Below are positions 35,438-43,578 of a DNA stretch of 64,000 nucleotides, in pieces. Below the pieces are notes generated by a model. The model had not been told where the DNA came from and made no database searches. It saw only the letters and a list, made by a program, of their open reading frames with translations. Position numbers and translations under genes: made by a program. Position 1 is the stretch's first letter. Every line of letters starts with the position of its first letter. Source of the DNA: JABDPF01 sp037384065 (lineage in GTDB: Bacteria; Pseudomonadota; Gammaproteobacteria; Xanthomonadales; SZUA-36); assembly GCA_037384065.1 (NCBI GenBank), contig JARROJ010000003.1, positions 1 to 64,000 of the forward strand, written 5' to 3'.

Positions 35438-36808
35438 TTACTCGGTCGGCGCGTCCGGGTCCAGCAGATCGGTTTCCGTCGAGGCGTCCTTTTCCGCCCG
35501 CATCTGACGCTCCACGCTGCTGTCGCGGCTCGTATCGCGCTCGACCGTGGCGCCGGGCGCCGCGTGCTTTTCGGGCTCCGATTGGCCGGACTGAACCGGC
35601 GCTGAGCGCCGCAGGTTGACGTTGTAGATGGGCTCCGGCATCACGATGCCGGCCTCGTCGAAGGCTTCCTTGACCCGGCGCATCGCCTCGCTGCGGACCT
35701 TGAGGAAATCGTCCTCGCGCTGGTCCAGCCAGCCGCGCATCAGCAGAATGATGCTCGAGTCGCCCAGGGCGTTGATCAGGCAGGTCGGCGGCGGCGAGTC
35801 CAGCACGCCCGGCATGCGCCGCAGCGTATCGAGCGCGAGTTCCGTGGGGCCGGTCAGCTCGATCCCGGTGTCCACCCCGACCGAGAATTCGAAACGGCGC
35901 AGCGGGTTGCGCGTGAAATTGGTGATCGTCGCCTTGAACACCTTCGCATTCGGTATGCGCAGATGGTTGCCTTCCAGGCTCATCAGCACGGTCGCCCGCG
36001 GCGTCAGGCGCAGCACCTTGCCCTCGATGTCGTCGATGCGGATGTAGTCCTCGTGGCGAAACGGCTGGCGGATACTGAGCATGATGCTGGCGATGTAATT
36101 CTCGACCGTGTCGCGGGTCGCGAACCCGATGGCCAGGCCCAGGATGCCCAGCGCGCCCACGACCGAACCGAGCAGCGCCGTCGCGTCCAGCAGCTGCAGC
36201 GCGGTGATGACGCCGGCCAGGATGATCGCCAGTTGCAGCACCTGCCGGGCCAGGTCGCGAATGAACCAGTTGGCCGAGATCCGCCGATAGAACCCTTCGG
36301 CGCGCCCCGCCGCCCGCGCGAGCAGCAGGGCCAGGCCGACGACGGCCAGGGCGAGCAGCAGCAGGGGGGCGGAAACGAGCAGATCCTGCAGGTAGACGAG
36401 GAAGCTGTTCGCCGCCGACTGCAGGCGCTTGCGCACCGACCGTTCCCGGCTGATGTCGTTGACCACGACCACGGCGCCGGCGACCCGCGCCGCGAGCTTT
36501 TCCGCCCGCTCCTTCGTTTCCTGGTCGTCGACGCTGCCTGCCAGCACCACGACACCGTCCTGCACCGTGACCGTCACCGCGCCGAGCCCGGCCAGGTGTT
36601 CGAACAGGCCCTCGATGCGCGCGCGGATCTGCGCGTCGTCCGGAATCGCGGATTCCTCGGCCTCGATCACCGTCTCACCGGACTCGGTTTCGGGCTGCGG
36701 CGCGCTTTCCGGCAGCAGTTGCGCGCCGGCAGGCGCGCCCGCAAGCAGCGCTGCGAACGCAATCGCGCACACGAATCGCCGGAGTAGATCTTTGCCGCTG
36801 AATGTCAC
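35438..36808 (-). CDS. MscS-family mechanosensitive channel with N-terminal BON domain
   Basis: 456 residues from GTG 36808, preceded by GAGGCGG. It has a signal peptide (about 10-29), a periplasmic BON domain (56-124, with GVVVLAGSVDDQ), then membrane helices at about 145-165, 190-212 and the pore helix 213-235 (GALGILGLAIGFATRD), then the MscS beta domain (250-310) and a cytosolic domain with a polar, likely disordered tail. MscS channels gate on membrane tension; BON domains are thought to bind membranes or envelope partners. It is divergent from two cyclic-nucleotide-binding genes. Confidence 0.93.
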   Translation of the reverse strand: MTFSGKDLLRRFVCAIAFAALLAGAPAGAQLLPESAPQPETESGETVIEAEESAIPDDAQIRARIEGLFEHLAGLGAVTVTVQDGVVVLAGSVDDQETKERAEKLAARVAGAVVVVNDISRERSVRKRLQSAANSFLVYLQDLLVSAPLLLLALAVVGLALLLARAAGRAEGFYRRISANWFIRDLARQVLQLAIILAGVITALQLLDATALLGSVVGALGILGLAIGFATRDTVENYIASIMLSIRQPFRHEDYIRIDDIEGKVLRLTPRATVLMSLEGNHLRIPNAKVFKATITNFTRNPLRRFEFSVGVDTGIELTGPTELALDTLRRMPGVLDSPPPTCLINALGDSSIILLMRGWLDQREDDFLKVRSEAMRRVKEAFDEAGIVMPEPIYNVNLRRSAPVQSGQSEPEKHAAPGATVERDTSRDSSVERQMRAEKDASTETDLLDPDAPTE

Positions 36809-37004
36809 TGCCGCCTCGCGCCGCTTGCCGTGTCGAAAGAAAGAAGACGTATGGGGAACAGGGCGAATAAACCACAGCTTCCCTGAATCAGGCAAGTGCC
36901 GCTGACCGGACGGAACCGCCGGCCGCGGACCGACACGACGCTCATACCGCCAGATTGACCATTCGCCCGCCCGCGTCGTGCGCCGCGGGCGAACCCTTTG
37001 CAAA

Positions 37005-37018
37005 TGGCGTAAAATGCG
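37005..37018 (+). promoter_or_regulatory. Candidate -10 element before the CNB gene pair
   Basis: TGGCGTAAAATGCG, with TAAAAT at 37010-37015, is identical to the element before ttcA. Here it lies about 50 bases before the start codon, a normal leader length. Confidence 0.35.
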
Positions 37019-37065
37019 TCCATTGTCCGGTTTCAGCCGGAACGTCACCCTGGGCAGGTGAAACG

Positions 37066-37437
37066 ATGAACTTCCTACGAACATTCGACAACTGGGCGAA
37101 CACGGAAACCCACAAGGACGGGTCCGTCATTTTCTCCGACAGCGAACCGGCCGACGCGCTGTTCCTGGTGCTCGAGGGCGAGATCGTCCTGACCCTGCGT
37201 GGCCACGCGCTCAGCAACGAAGGCCGCGGCGCCCTGATCGGCGAGATGGCGATCATCGACGATACGGCGCGCAACGCGACGGCGGTTGCGTCCGGCACGG
37301 TGCGCCTGGCGCGGATCAGCCCGGACGAATTCCGCGACCTGATTACCGAAGACCCCGAATTCTCGTTGCACGCCATGGCGGAACTGGCCCGGCGCCTGCG
37401 CGCCGTGGACGCGCTGCTCGGCTCACGAATCGAATGA
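37066..37437 (+). CDS. Stand-alone cyclic-nucleotide-binding domain protein (first of pair)
   Basis: 123 residues, essentially one CNB beta-roll with no DNA-binding or enzymatic domain. The phosphate-binding cassette shows GE at 59-60 and Arg69, the residues that contact the cyclic phosphate in Crp-type proteins, but the segment (GEMAIIDDTARNATA) is divergent. The ligand is unknown. A GGCAGGTG ribosome binding site precedes ATG 37066. It is followed after 28 bases by a paralogue with the same cassette positions, and both are divergent from an MscS channel. Confidence 0.85.
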   Translation: MNFLRTFDNWANTETHKDGSVIFSDSEPADALFLVLEGEIVLTLRGHALSNEGRGALIGEMAIIDDTARNATAVASGTVRLARISPDEFRDLITEDPEFSLHAMAELARRLRAVDALLGSRIE

Positions 37438-37465
37438 ACGACTGACCCTGAACCCGGACAACGTC

Positions 37466-37828
37466 ATGGACTTATTGGAAGTATTCAAGGATTCCCAGGA
37501 CATCGTCGACTTTCCCGCGGGCAGTTCGATCATCCGCGAGGGCGAGGAAGGCAACAAGATGTTCGTGGTGATGGACGGCGAGGTCGAAATCACCATCAAG
37601 GGCAAGCGAATCGCCAATGCCGGGCGGGGCGAAATCGTCGGCGAGATGGCGCTGATCAGCCCTGAATTGCGCAGCGCGACGGTCACCGCGTTGACCGACA
37701 CGCGGATGGCCGTCATCGATCAGAGCAGCTTCGAATCGCTGCTGCAGTACGTCCCGGACTTCACGATGCACGTGATGAACGTGCTCGCCGACCGGCTCAA
37801 GGGCGCGTTCGAGATGATCGGCGACTAG
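37466..37828 (+). CDS. Stand-alone cyclic-nucleotide-binding domain protein (second of pair)
   Basis: 120 residues, again a single CNB domain. The cassette GEMALISPELRSATV has Glu60 and Arg69 at the same positions as the upstream protein and is closer to the Crp/PKA pattern, so nucleotide binding is plausible. No output domain is present. Probably co-transcribed with its neighbour. Such single-domain proteins could act by binding a partner in trans; the partner is not identified. Confidence 0.87.
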   Translation: MDLLEVFKDSQDIVDFPAGSSIIREGEEGNKMFVVMDGEVEITIKGKRIANAGRGEIVGEMALISPELRSATVTALTDTRMAVIDQSSFESLLQYVPDFTMHVMNVLADRLKGAFEMIGD

Positions 37829-37843
37829 CCGGCGCGCACGGCT

Positions 37844-38329
37844 TCACTCGGTGTCCGGTTTCGCCTCCGCGAAGCGCGTCACCACCTCCCCGAAATACTG
37901 CGCGCCCCCGGCGCTCGCGACGATGCGCAAGCGGTCATGGCCCGGCCGCGCGCCGCGCAACGCCATCGTCCAGGACCGGGCGCCCGGCCCAACCGGCCGC
38001 AACGGGCGTGGGTCCTGCTCCGCGCCGTCGGGGGACACCAGCGCCGCCACGACCCCGTCCAGCGGCACCGCGGACTCCACCTCGAGCCGGATGCCTTGGG
38101 CCGGACCCGGCGCGAAATCGATCGCCAGTTCGAAATCCGCATTCTTCAGGCCGCAGTCGCCCCCCGCGTAGCGACAACCGGGTGTTTCGAGGAGCGGGTA
38201 GCTGTGGCCGGGCATCGCCGCCTGCGGCCGTTCGCCGAACAGGTAATCGACGCCGAACCAGGCCCCGATCGCGAGCACCGGAGCGACGACCATCGCGATG
38301 ACGATATGGCGGTTCCTGAACAGGCTCAT
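37844..38329 (-). CDS. Membrane-anchored hypothetical protein
   Basis: 161 residues from ATG 38329 (MSLFRNRHIV). One N-terminal membrane helix (about 8-27) precedes a periplasmic beta-rich domain with a Cys pair (CRYAGGDC) and phrases such as FELAIDF and PLDGVVAALVSPDG. The fold outline (short anchored beta-sandwich) recalls FixH-like proteins but I cannot confirm this. It converges on the CNB pair. Confidence 0.7.
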   Translation of the reverse strand: MSLFRNRHIVIAMVVAPVLAIGAWFGVDYLFGERPQAAMPGHSYPLLETPGCRYAGGDCGLKNADFELAIDFAPGPAQGIRLEVESAVPLDGVVAALVSPDGAEQDPRPLRPVGPGARSWTMALRGARPGHDRLRIVASAGGAQYFGEVVTRFAEAKPDTE

Positions 38330-38437
38330 GGCGCACAGCTTAGCCGTTCCGGCGACTCTCGGCGAGCCCCGGAAACGGGACAGCGCGCCGGCCGAGGCGT
38401 AGGATTGAGAAAGACCAAACATCCAGGGAGCTTTGCC

Positions 38438-38770
38438 ATGCTCTGGCTGCCGCGCATTCTGCTGATCCTGTTCGCCCTGTTCCTGACCGTGTTTTCACTC
38501 GACGTGTTCCGGGAGGGACTTGGCGCGGGCGACATCGCCGTCGGCCTGGCGATCCACAACATACCGACGTTCCTGTTGCTGATTCTCGTCGCCGCCGCGT
38601 GGCGCCGCGAATGGCTCGGCGCACTCGGCTGCATCGTGTTCGCCGTGCTCTACCTCGCCTGGGCCGTGACACGTCTGGCCCCGGTTTCCTACCTGCCGAT
38701 CGCCTTACCGCTGTTCCTGATCGCCGCCGTGTATGCGGTCAGCTGGCGCCGGCGGCGCGCGGGCCGCTGA
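38438..38770 (+). CDS. Small four-helix membrane protein
   Basis: 110 residues with about four hydrophobic helices (5-22, 33-53, 60-78, 82-100) and a basic tail SWRRRRAGR. A CAGGGAG ribosome binding site precedes ATG 38438. I recognise no functional motif. Divergent from the anchored hypothetical gene. Confidence 0.75.
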   Translation: MLWLPRILLILFALFLTVFSLDVFREGLGAGDIAVGLAIHNIPTFLLLILVAAAWRREWLGALGCIVFAVLYLAWAVTRLAPVSYLPIALPLFLIAAVYAVSWRRRRAGR

Positions 38771-38831
38771 ACCGGCGTAAGCGCGCCCCTGCCGCCCGGG
38801 GCGGCGCGAATAACGGGCCGGCGGCCGCGAC

Positions 38832-39311
38832 TCAGTCGGTCAGGTAGTAACCGTGGTAGTAGTTCGGCTGCAGCCGGGTGTAGTGCGAATGGAGAAACTC
38901 CACCAGGTCGATCAACTCGGCCACCGTCATGTCCTCACCGCGGTAGGGCATCGGCGTCATGATCGCCTCGCGCTCGGCCTGTTTCATGAGGTCACGGTAC
39001 TTGCGCGAGATGATGTGGTCCGGATTGACCACGGCGGTCAGCAATTCACCGTAGTTCTTGACCCGCAGCACCTCGCCGCCGATTTCCAGAACGAACGGCA
39101 GCTCGGTTTCTACTTCGGGAAACTCGACACCGGGAATGGTGTGACAGGCGTGACAGTTGAAGTCCACGAAGACCTGTTCGCCCTGCGGGACATCGCCTTT
39201 CGGCAACACGAAGCCTTTCACGGGCTTGCCGTCTCCGGAGCAAGCCGACAAGGCCATCAGGGCGACCAAGGCCGGCAGGAGTTTCGCATGTCTTCGTTGC
39301 TCAGACATCAC
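38832..39311 (-). CDS. Lipoprotein c-type cytochrome
   Basis: 159 residues. The signal ends in LSAC (Cys24), giving a lipid-anchored periplasmic protein. A single haem-binding CHACH is at 53-57. The distal Met ligand is probably in the MTPMPY block (about 118-123). A role as an electron carrier is inferred. There is no oxidase or dehydrogenase gene next to it, so its partner is unknown. SoxX-like proteins have a similar size, but no sox genes are present. Confidence 0.88.
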   Translation of the reverse strand: MMSEQRRHAKLLPALVALMALSACSGDGKPVKGFVLPKGDVPQGEQVFVDFNCHACHTIPGVEFPEVETELPFVLEIGGEVLRVKNYGELLTAVVNPDHIISRKYRDLMKQAEREAIMTPMPYRGEDMTVAELIDLVEFLHSHYTRLQPNYYHGYYLTD

Positions 39312-39339
39312 AAACCCTCTCTTGCCAGAAGAGACCCCT

Positions 39340-40137
39340 CTATTGTGCGCCTCCGGCGGCCGATTTTAAACCGCGCGACGGTCTGAAAACGGCTCGGTCG
39401 GCATAGAAATCCGCATCCTGCGCGCCGCCCGTCCACCAACCCGGAATACCCATCAGCGGCAGGGGTTGAAGATCGGCGGGCGCACGCAGGCGGCCTTCGC
39501 GCAGAAGCGCCGTTTCCAGCCGTCTGTCGAGCGCCGCGTCGTCCGGGCCATCGGAATCGGGCAGGTACAGGGCGTGCGCCGTCAGCGCCTTGTACGGCTG
39601 CAGGAACTTCTCCAGGATCGCGTGCCCGCAGACCACCACGCGCACGCGCCGCCAGTCGTCGCGCAGCGCAACGAAGCCGCGTGACCAGTCGCGCGCCGCC
39701 AGCGCGGCGAAGAGCGCCGGCGCGTCGCCGGTCACGATGACGCCGCTTTCGTCGAGCAGGGTGAGCGCATCGCGCCGGGCGCCGCGACGACCGCCCCGCT
39801 GTTCGCCGAGGGAATCGTAGTGCAACGCATTGAGCGCGGCCTTGAACCGCGGCAGCCGGCACCAGACGAGCGCGTTGCAGAGGTCATGCCAGTTGTCACG
39901 CGTGGCGACCTCCCCGGTCTCGTGGATATGCCGCTCGTAGTCGACGCCCGGCAGGCGCGCCGCCGGTACGAACCGTATCGGGGAGCCGCCCCGACTGCGT
40001 GTTGCCCGCGGCAGCAGTCCCGTCAACCGCTCCGGCGCGGGAAAGGCGGCTTCGGGCAGGGCCTCGAGCAGGCGCCGGTAGCCATCCCAGCAGGGATGGC
40101 CCGTATCGATCGACGCTTTCCAGTGCGGCATCGGCAT
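39340..40137 (-). CDS. DUF3025 family protein
   Basis: 265 residues, soluble, no signal. The DUF3025 pattern is clear: YERHIHETGEVATRDNWHDLCNALVW (positions about 68-93), then RDALTLLDESGVIV and FGHAILEKFL-like CGHAILEKF. The function of the family is unknown; the conserved His/Asp/Glu residues suggest an enzyme, which is inference. Confidence 0.9.
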   Translation of the reverse strand: MPMPHWKASIDTGHPCWDGYRRLLEALPEAAFPAPERLTGLLPRATRSRGGSPIRFVPAARLPGVDYERHIHETGEVATRDNWHDLCNALVWCRLPRFKAALNALHYDSLGEQRGGRRGARRDALTLLDESGVIVTGDAPALFAALAARDWSRGFVALRDDWRRVRVVVCGHAILEKFLQPYKALTAHALYLPDSDGPDDAALDRRLETALLREGRLRAPADLQPLPLMGIPGWWTGGAQDADFYADRAVFRPSRGLKSAAGGAQ

Positions 40138-40226
40138 ACGCCCTCGGTGGTCCGTGCCGGCTATTCTAAATCAGGAGCCAAGGGGGTATCGTGGGCGCCT
40201 GACCCCGCAGACCACGAGCCGTCATC

Positions 40227-41633
40227 ATGAAAAAGTTGCTCGCCACGACCTTCCTGATCCTTCTGTCGCTGCCCGCACAGGCCAGTGAGGAGCCTTTCGC
40301 GCTGATCGACGCCTGGCTTTCCGCGCAGCGCGCGTACGACCGGGTGCCGGGCCTGTCGGCCGCCGTGGTGCAGGGCGGCGAGACCACCTGGAGCGCCGGC
40401 TTCGGGCTCGCCGACCTGGAACGCGGCGCACCGGCCCGCGCCGACACGATCTACGGCATCTGCTCGATTTCCAAGCTGTTCACCGGCATCGCGGTCCTGC
40501 AACTGCGCGATGCCGGCAAATTGCGGCTGGACGAGTCACTGAACGAACTGCTGCCCTGGTTCGAACTGGAACAGGCCTGGTCGAACAGTCCGCCGATTAC
40601 GCTGCGCGCAGCGCTCACGCACTCGGCCGGGCTGCCGCGGGAATCGGACTATCCCTACTGGATGGGTCCCGATTTCCGGTTCCCGACGCGGGACGAGGTG
40701 ATCCGCAAGCTCGCCGAGCAGGAGACGCTGTACCCCGCCGAGCGCTATTTCCAGTATTCGAACCTCGGCCTGACACTGGCCGGCGAGGTCGTGCGCGAAC
40801 GTTCCGGTCAGGACTATGACGGCTACGTGCGCGAACACATCCTCGAACCGCTCGGGCTCGCCGACACGGATACCGGTTTCCCGACCGACGCCCGCCAGGC
40901 CCGCATCGCCACCGGCTACAGCTTTCCGGGACGCAACCACGAATTGCGCGCGCTGCCGCGCTACGACGCGCGCGCCATCACCCCGGCGGCCGGTTTCGCG
41001 TCCACCGCGCTGGATCTCGCGGCATTCGGCGCCTGGCAGCTGCAGGCCCTGGCCGGCGAAACGGACCGCGTGCTGAACGGCAACACGCTGCGCGAGATGC
41101 AGCGCGTGCAGTGGATGGACTGGGACTGGAGCGTCGCGCGCGGCCTCGCCTTTGGCGTCTACCGCATCGGCGACCGCACCCTGAGCGGCCATGCCGGCGA
41201 CTGCCCGGGATTCAACACCCGCCTGTTCGTCGACCCCGAAGGCGGCACCGCGGTCAGCGTGCTGGCCAACCGCAACCACGTGGATGTCGACGGCTACGCG
41301 CTGGCGATCCTCGACATCCTCGACGCCGCCGGACCCGGCGAGGACGATGCCCCGGCGATCGACTTCGAAGACTACATCGGCAGCTACGACCTCAGCCCCT
41401 GGGACGGCGAAGACCTGGTGTTCCGCTGGAACGGCGGACTGGCCATCGTTTCCCTGCCCAACATGAACCCGTCGGACGCGATGACCCGGCTGCGCCACAT
41501 CGAGGGCGACCGCTTTCACACGATTCGGGACAACGGCGAGAACGGCCATGAAATCCGCTTCCTGCGGGACGAATCGGGCCGTGTCACCCACATGAACGTG
41601 CACAGCATGGACCTGCCGCGCGTCGACGGCTGA
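40227..41633 (+). CDS. Serine hydrolase of the class C beta-lactamase fold
   Basis: 468 residues with a signal peptide (1-19, cleaved near AQA-S). Active-site motifs: SISK at 80-83 (Ser80 nucleophile, Lys83), YSN at 177-179, and HAG in LSGHAGDCPG replacing KTG. These motifs are shared by esterases, D-amino peptidases and AmpC-like enzymes; an antibiotic-hydrolysing role cannot be inferred. After the catalytic domain there is a C-terminal beta domain (about 375-460). Confidence 0.9.
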   Translation: MKKLLATTFLILLSLPAQASEEPFALIDAWLSAQRAYDRVPGLSAAVVQGGETTWSAGFGLADLERGAPARADTIYGICSISKLFTGIAVLQLRDAGKLRLDESLNELLPWFELEQAWSNSPPITLRAALTHSAGLPRESDYPYWMGPDFRFPTRDEVIRKLAEQETLYPAERYFQYSNLGLTLAGEVVRERSGQDYDGYVREHILEPLGLADTDTGFPTDARQARIATGYSFPGRNHELRALPRYDARAITPAAGFASTALDLAAFGAWQLQALAGETDRVLNGNTLREMQRVQWMDWDWSVARGLAFGVYRIGDRTLSGHAGDCPGFNTRLFVDPEGGTAVSVLANRNHVDVDGYALAILDILDAAGPGEDDAPAIDFEDYIGSYDLSPWDGEDLVFRWNGGLAIVSLPNMNPSDAMTRLRHIEGDRFHTIRDNGENGHEIRFLRDESGRVTHMNVHSMDLPRVDG

Positions 41634-41636
41634 GGC

Positions 41637-43193
41637 CTATTCCGACCCCTGCACGTAATGCGCGCCCTTACTGCGCGGATTGAGCGAGGCGGCGTGCACG
41701 ACCAGCAGGGCCGTCTGCACGGCGTTGCGCAGCTCCACCAGTTCCGGGGTGACGCGGCAGCGTCGATAGAACGAGGTGATCTCCTCGCGCGCTTCAAGCA
41801 GGATCCGTCGCGCGCGGGTCAGGCGGCGGCGCGATCGCACGATGCCCGCGTAATTCCACATGGTCTGGCGCACGAGGTCCAGGTCCTGCGCGATCAGGGT
41901 CGGATCCGCCTCTTCCGGCGGGCTTTCCCACGGCCGGGGCTCGGGCAGTGTGAACGCCTGCCCCGCGATGTCCCCGGCGTCGGCGCGGGCCGCGAATTTC
42001 GCGCTGGTCAGGCATTCCAGCAAGGACGTGCTGGCCAGGCGGTTGGCGCCGTGCAGCCCGGTGCACCCGGTCTCGCCGATGGCGCTCAGGTGCCGGATGT
42101 TGGTGCGCCCGTGGAGGTCGGCATGCACGCCGCCACAGGAATAATGCGCCGCGGGCACCACCGGAATCGGCTCCCGCGTGATGTCGACGCCGTGTTCGAG
42201 ACACTTCTCATACACCGTGGGGAACCGGTCGCGCAAGCGGCCGCGGTCCATCGCGTCCAGGTCGAGGTAAACGCACGGCTCACCGCTTTCCGCCATTTCC
42301 CGGTGAATCGCTCGCGAGACGATGTCGCGGGGCGCCAGCGACGCGCGCGGATGGACACCCTCCATGAACGCGTCGCCGCGGATGTTGACCAGCACCGCGC
42401 CTTCGCCGCGGATGGCCTCGGTGATCAGAAAGCGCGGCGCGTTGCGGCCGTAGAACACGGTCGGGTGAAACTGCACGTATTCCAGATCGATGAGCCGGGC
42501 GCCGACCCGGTAGGCCATCGCCACGCCGTGGCCGACGGTGCCCGGGTAGTTCGTGCTGTGCTGGTAGATATGACCCAGGCCGCCCGTCGCCAGGACGGTC
42601 TTTTTCGCCACCACGGCCACCGGTTCGCGCGCGCCCTGCGGCAGCACGTACGCGCCGAAGCAGGTCAGCGGCGCGTAGCGGTTCGCGGCGCCGTCGGCAT
42701 TGTGCGACAGCGTCAGCAGGTCGATCGCGGTGGCGCGTTCCATCCGCGCGATACGCGGCTCCGAGCCGATCTGCCCGGCCACCGAGTCGAGTATCGCGTG
42801 GCCGGTCAGATCGCGCGCGTGGATGATGCGCCGCGCGCTGTGGCCGCCCTCGCGCGTGAATTCGAGGCGTCCGTCGGCGGTCCGGTCGAATGCGACCGAA
42901 CGCTCGCCCATCAGCAGTTCCTCGACCGCGGCGGGGCCTTCGCGCACCAGCTGCTCGATTGCGGCCGGGTTGGCGCTGTTGTCGCTGGCCTCCATGATGT
43001 CTGCGGCCAGCGAACCGGCGGCGCCCTCGGGGTCGTAAATGATCCCGCCCTGGGCCCAGTCGCTGTTGGCGGCGTAAGGCCCGCCCTTCGAGACCAGGCG
43101 CACGTTCAGCCCGGCGCGCGCGGCGTGCAGCGCGTAGGCTGAGCCGGCCAGGCCGGACCCGATGACCAGGCAGTCGGTGCGGATGATGTCCAT
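41637..43193 (-). CDS. nadB: L-aspartate oxidase
   Basis: 518 residues from ATG 43193. NadB oxidises L-aspartate to iminoaspartate with FAD in the first step of NAD synthesis. The FAD motif VIGSGLAGSAYALHAA is at 9-24. SDWAQGG, the GHSARRIIHARDLTGHAI substrate block and HYSCGGVHADLHGRT are present, and the C-terminal three-helix domain ends ARRILLEAREEITSFY. nadA and nadC are not in the window. The upstream extension to 43289 is unconserved. Confidence 0.95.
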   Translation of the reverse strand: MDIIRTDCLVIGSGLAGSAYALHAARAGLNVRLVSKGGPYAANSDWAQGGIIYDPEGAAGSLAADIMEASDNSANPAAIEQLVREGPAAVEELLMGERSVAFDRTADGRLEFTREGGHSARRIIHARDLTGHAILDSVAGQIGSEPRIARMERATAIDLLTLSHNADGAANRYAPLTCFGAYVLPQGAREPVAVVAKKTVLATGGLGHIYQHSTNYPGTVGHGVAMAYRVGARLIDLEYVQFHPTVFYGRNAPRFLITEAIRGEGAVLVNIRGDAFMEGVHPRASLAPRDIVSRAIHREMAESGEPCVYLDLDAMDRGRLRDRFPTVYEKCLEHGVDITREPIPVVPAAHYSCGGVHADLHGRTNIRHLSAIGETGCTGLHGANRLASTSLLECLTSAKFAARADAGDIAGQAFTLPEPRPWESPPEEADPTLIAQDLDLVRQTMWNYAGIVRSRRRLTRARRILLEAREEITSFYRRCRVTPELVELRNAVQTALLVVHAASLNPRSKGAHYVQGSE

Positions 43194-43578
43194 GGCGCGG
43201 ACGTTACCGCCAAGCGGGGCGCACGTCAAAGACGCCGGTAACGGCCCGCACGCCGACACGCACTCGCTGCGAGCGGACCCACAACACAACGATCCTGCGT
43301 TAAGCCACGCTGGCAGGAGGCTGTCGGCTTACCCTGTTCCGGGCTTTCGGCTGTCGGGAACAGACGAAAAGCGCCCAGGGACGGCTCGAGCGTGCCCGGA
43401 ACAGGGTAAGCCGGCTGCCGACCGTGCGACTCCGCCACAAACCAGGCCAGCCGTGATATGAAGCTCACCCGTAAATGTTACGCACCGAAACTTGAGGCAG
43501 CCGCCCTATCGGAGCGAAGATAGAGCGCAACGGCCCGCGGTCCGACCGCGGCAAAACGATCGACAAGCAGGAAAACCC
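43194..43578. other. 385-base intergenic region between nadB and pgm
   Basis: No convincing gene. It holds the perfect 20-base inverted repeat described separately. The divergent promoters of nadB and pgm must lie here, but I see no clear -35/-10 pair. Confidence 0.5.
43325..43413. repeat. Perfect 20-base inverted repeat with 49-base spacer
   Basis: The left arm CGGCTTACCCTGTTCCGGGC (43325-43344) is exactly complementary to the right arm 43394-43413. The left arm can also form a smaller hairpin (GTTCC at 43336-43340 with GGAAC at 43357-43361). There is no transposase and no T-run. It could be a REP-like palindromic element, a structured RNA or a protein-binding cruciform. Confidence 0.8.

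Noticed and set aside
40227..41633. Antibiotic-resistance beta-lactamase
   Set aside because: The SxxK/YxN/HxG set is shared by many esterases and peptidases; nothing in the sequence points to drug hydrolysis.
43325..43413. Terminal inverted repeats of an insertion sequence
   Set aside because: The spacer is only 49 bases, with no transposase frame and no visible target duplication.
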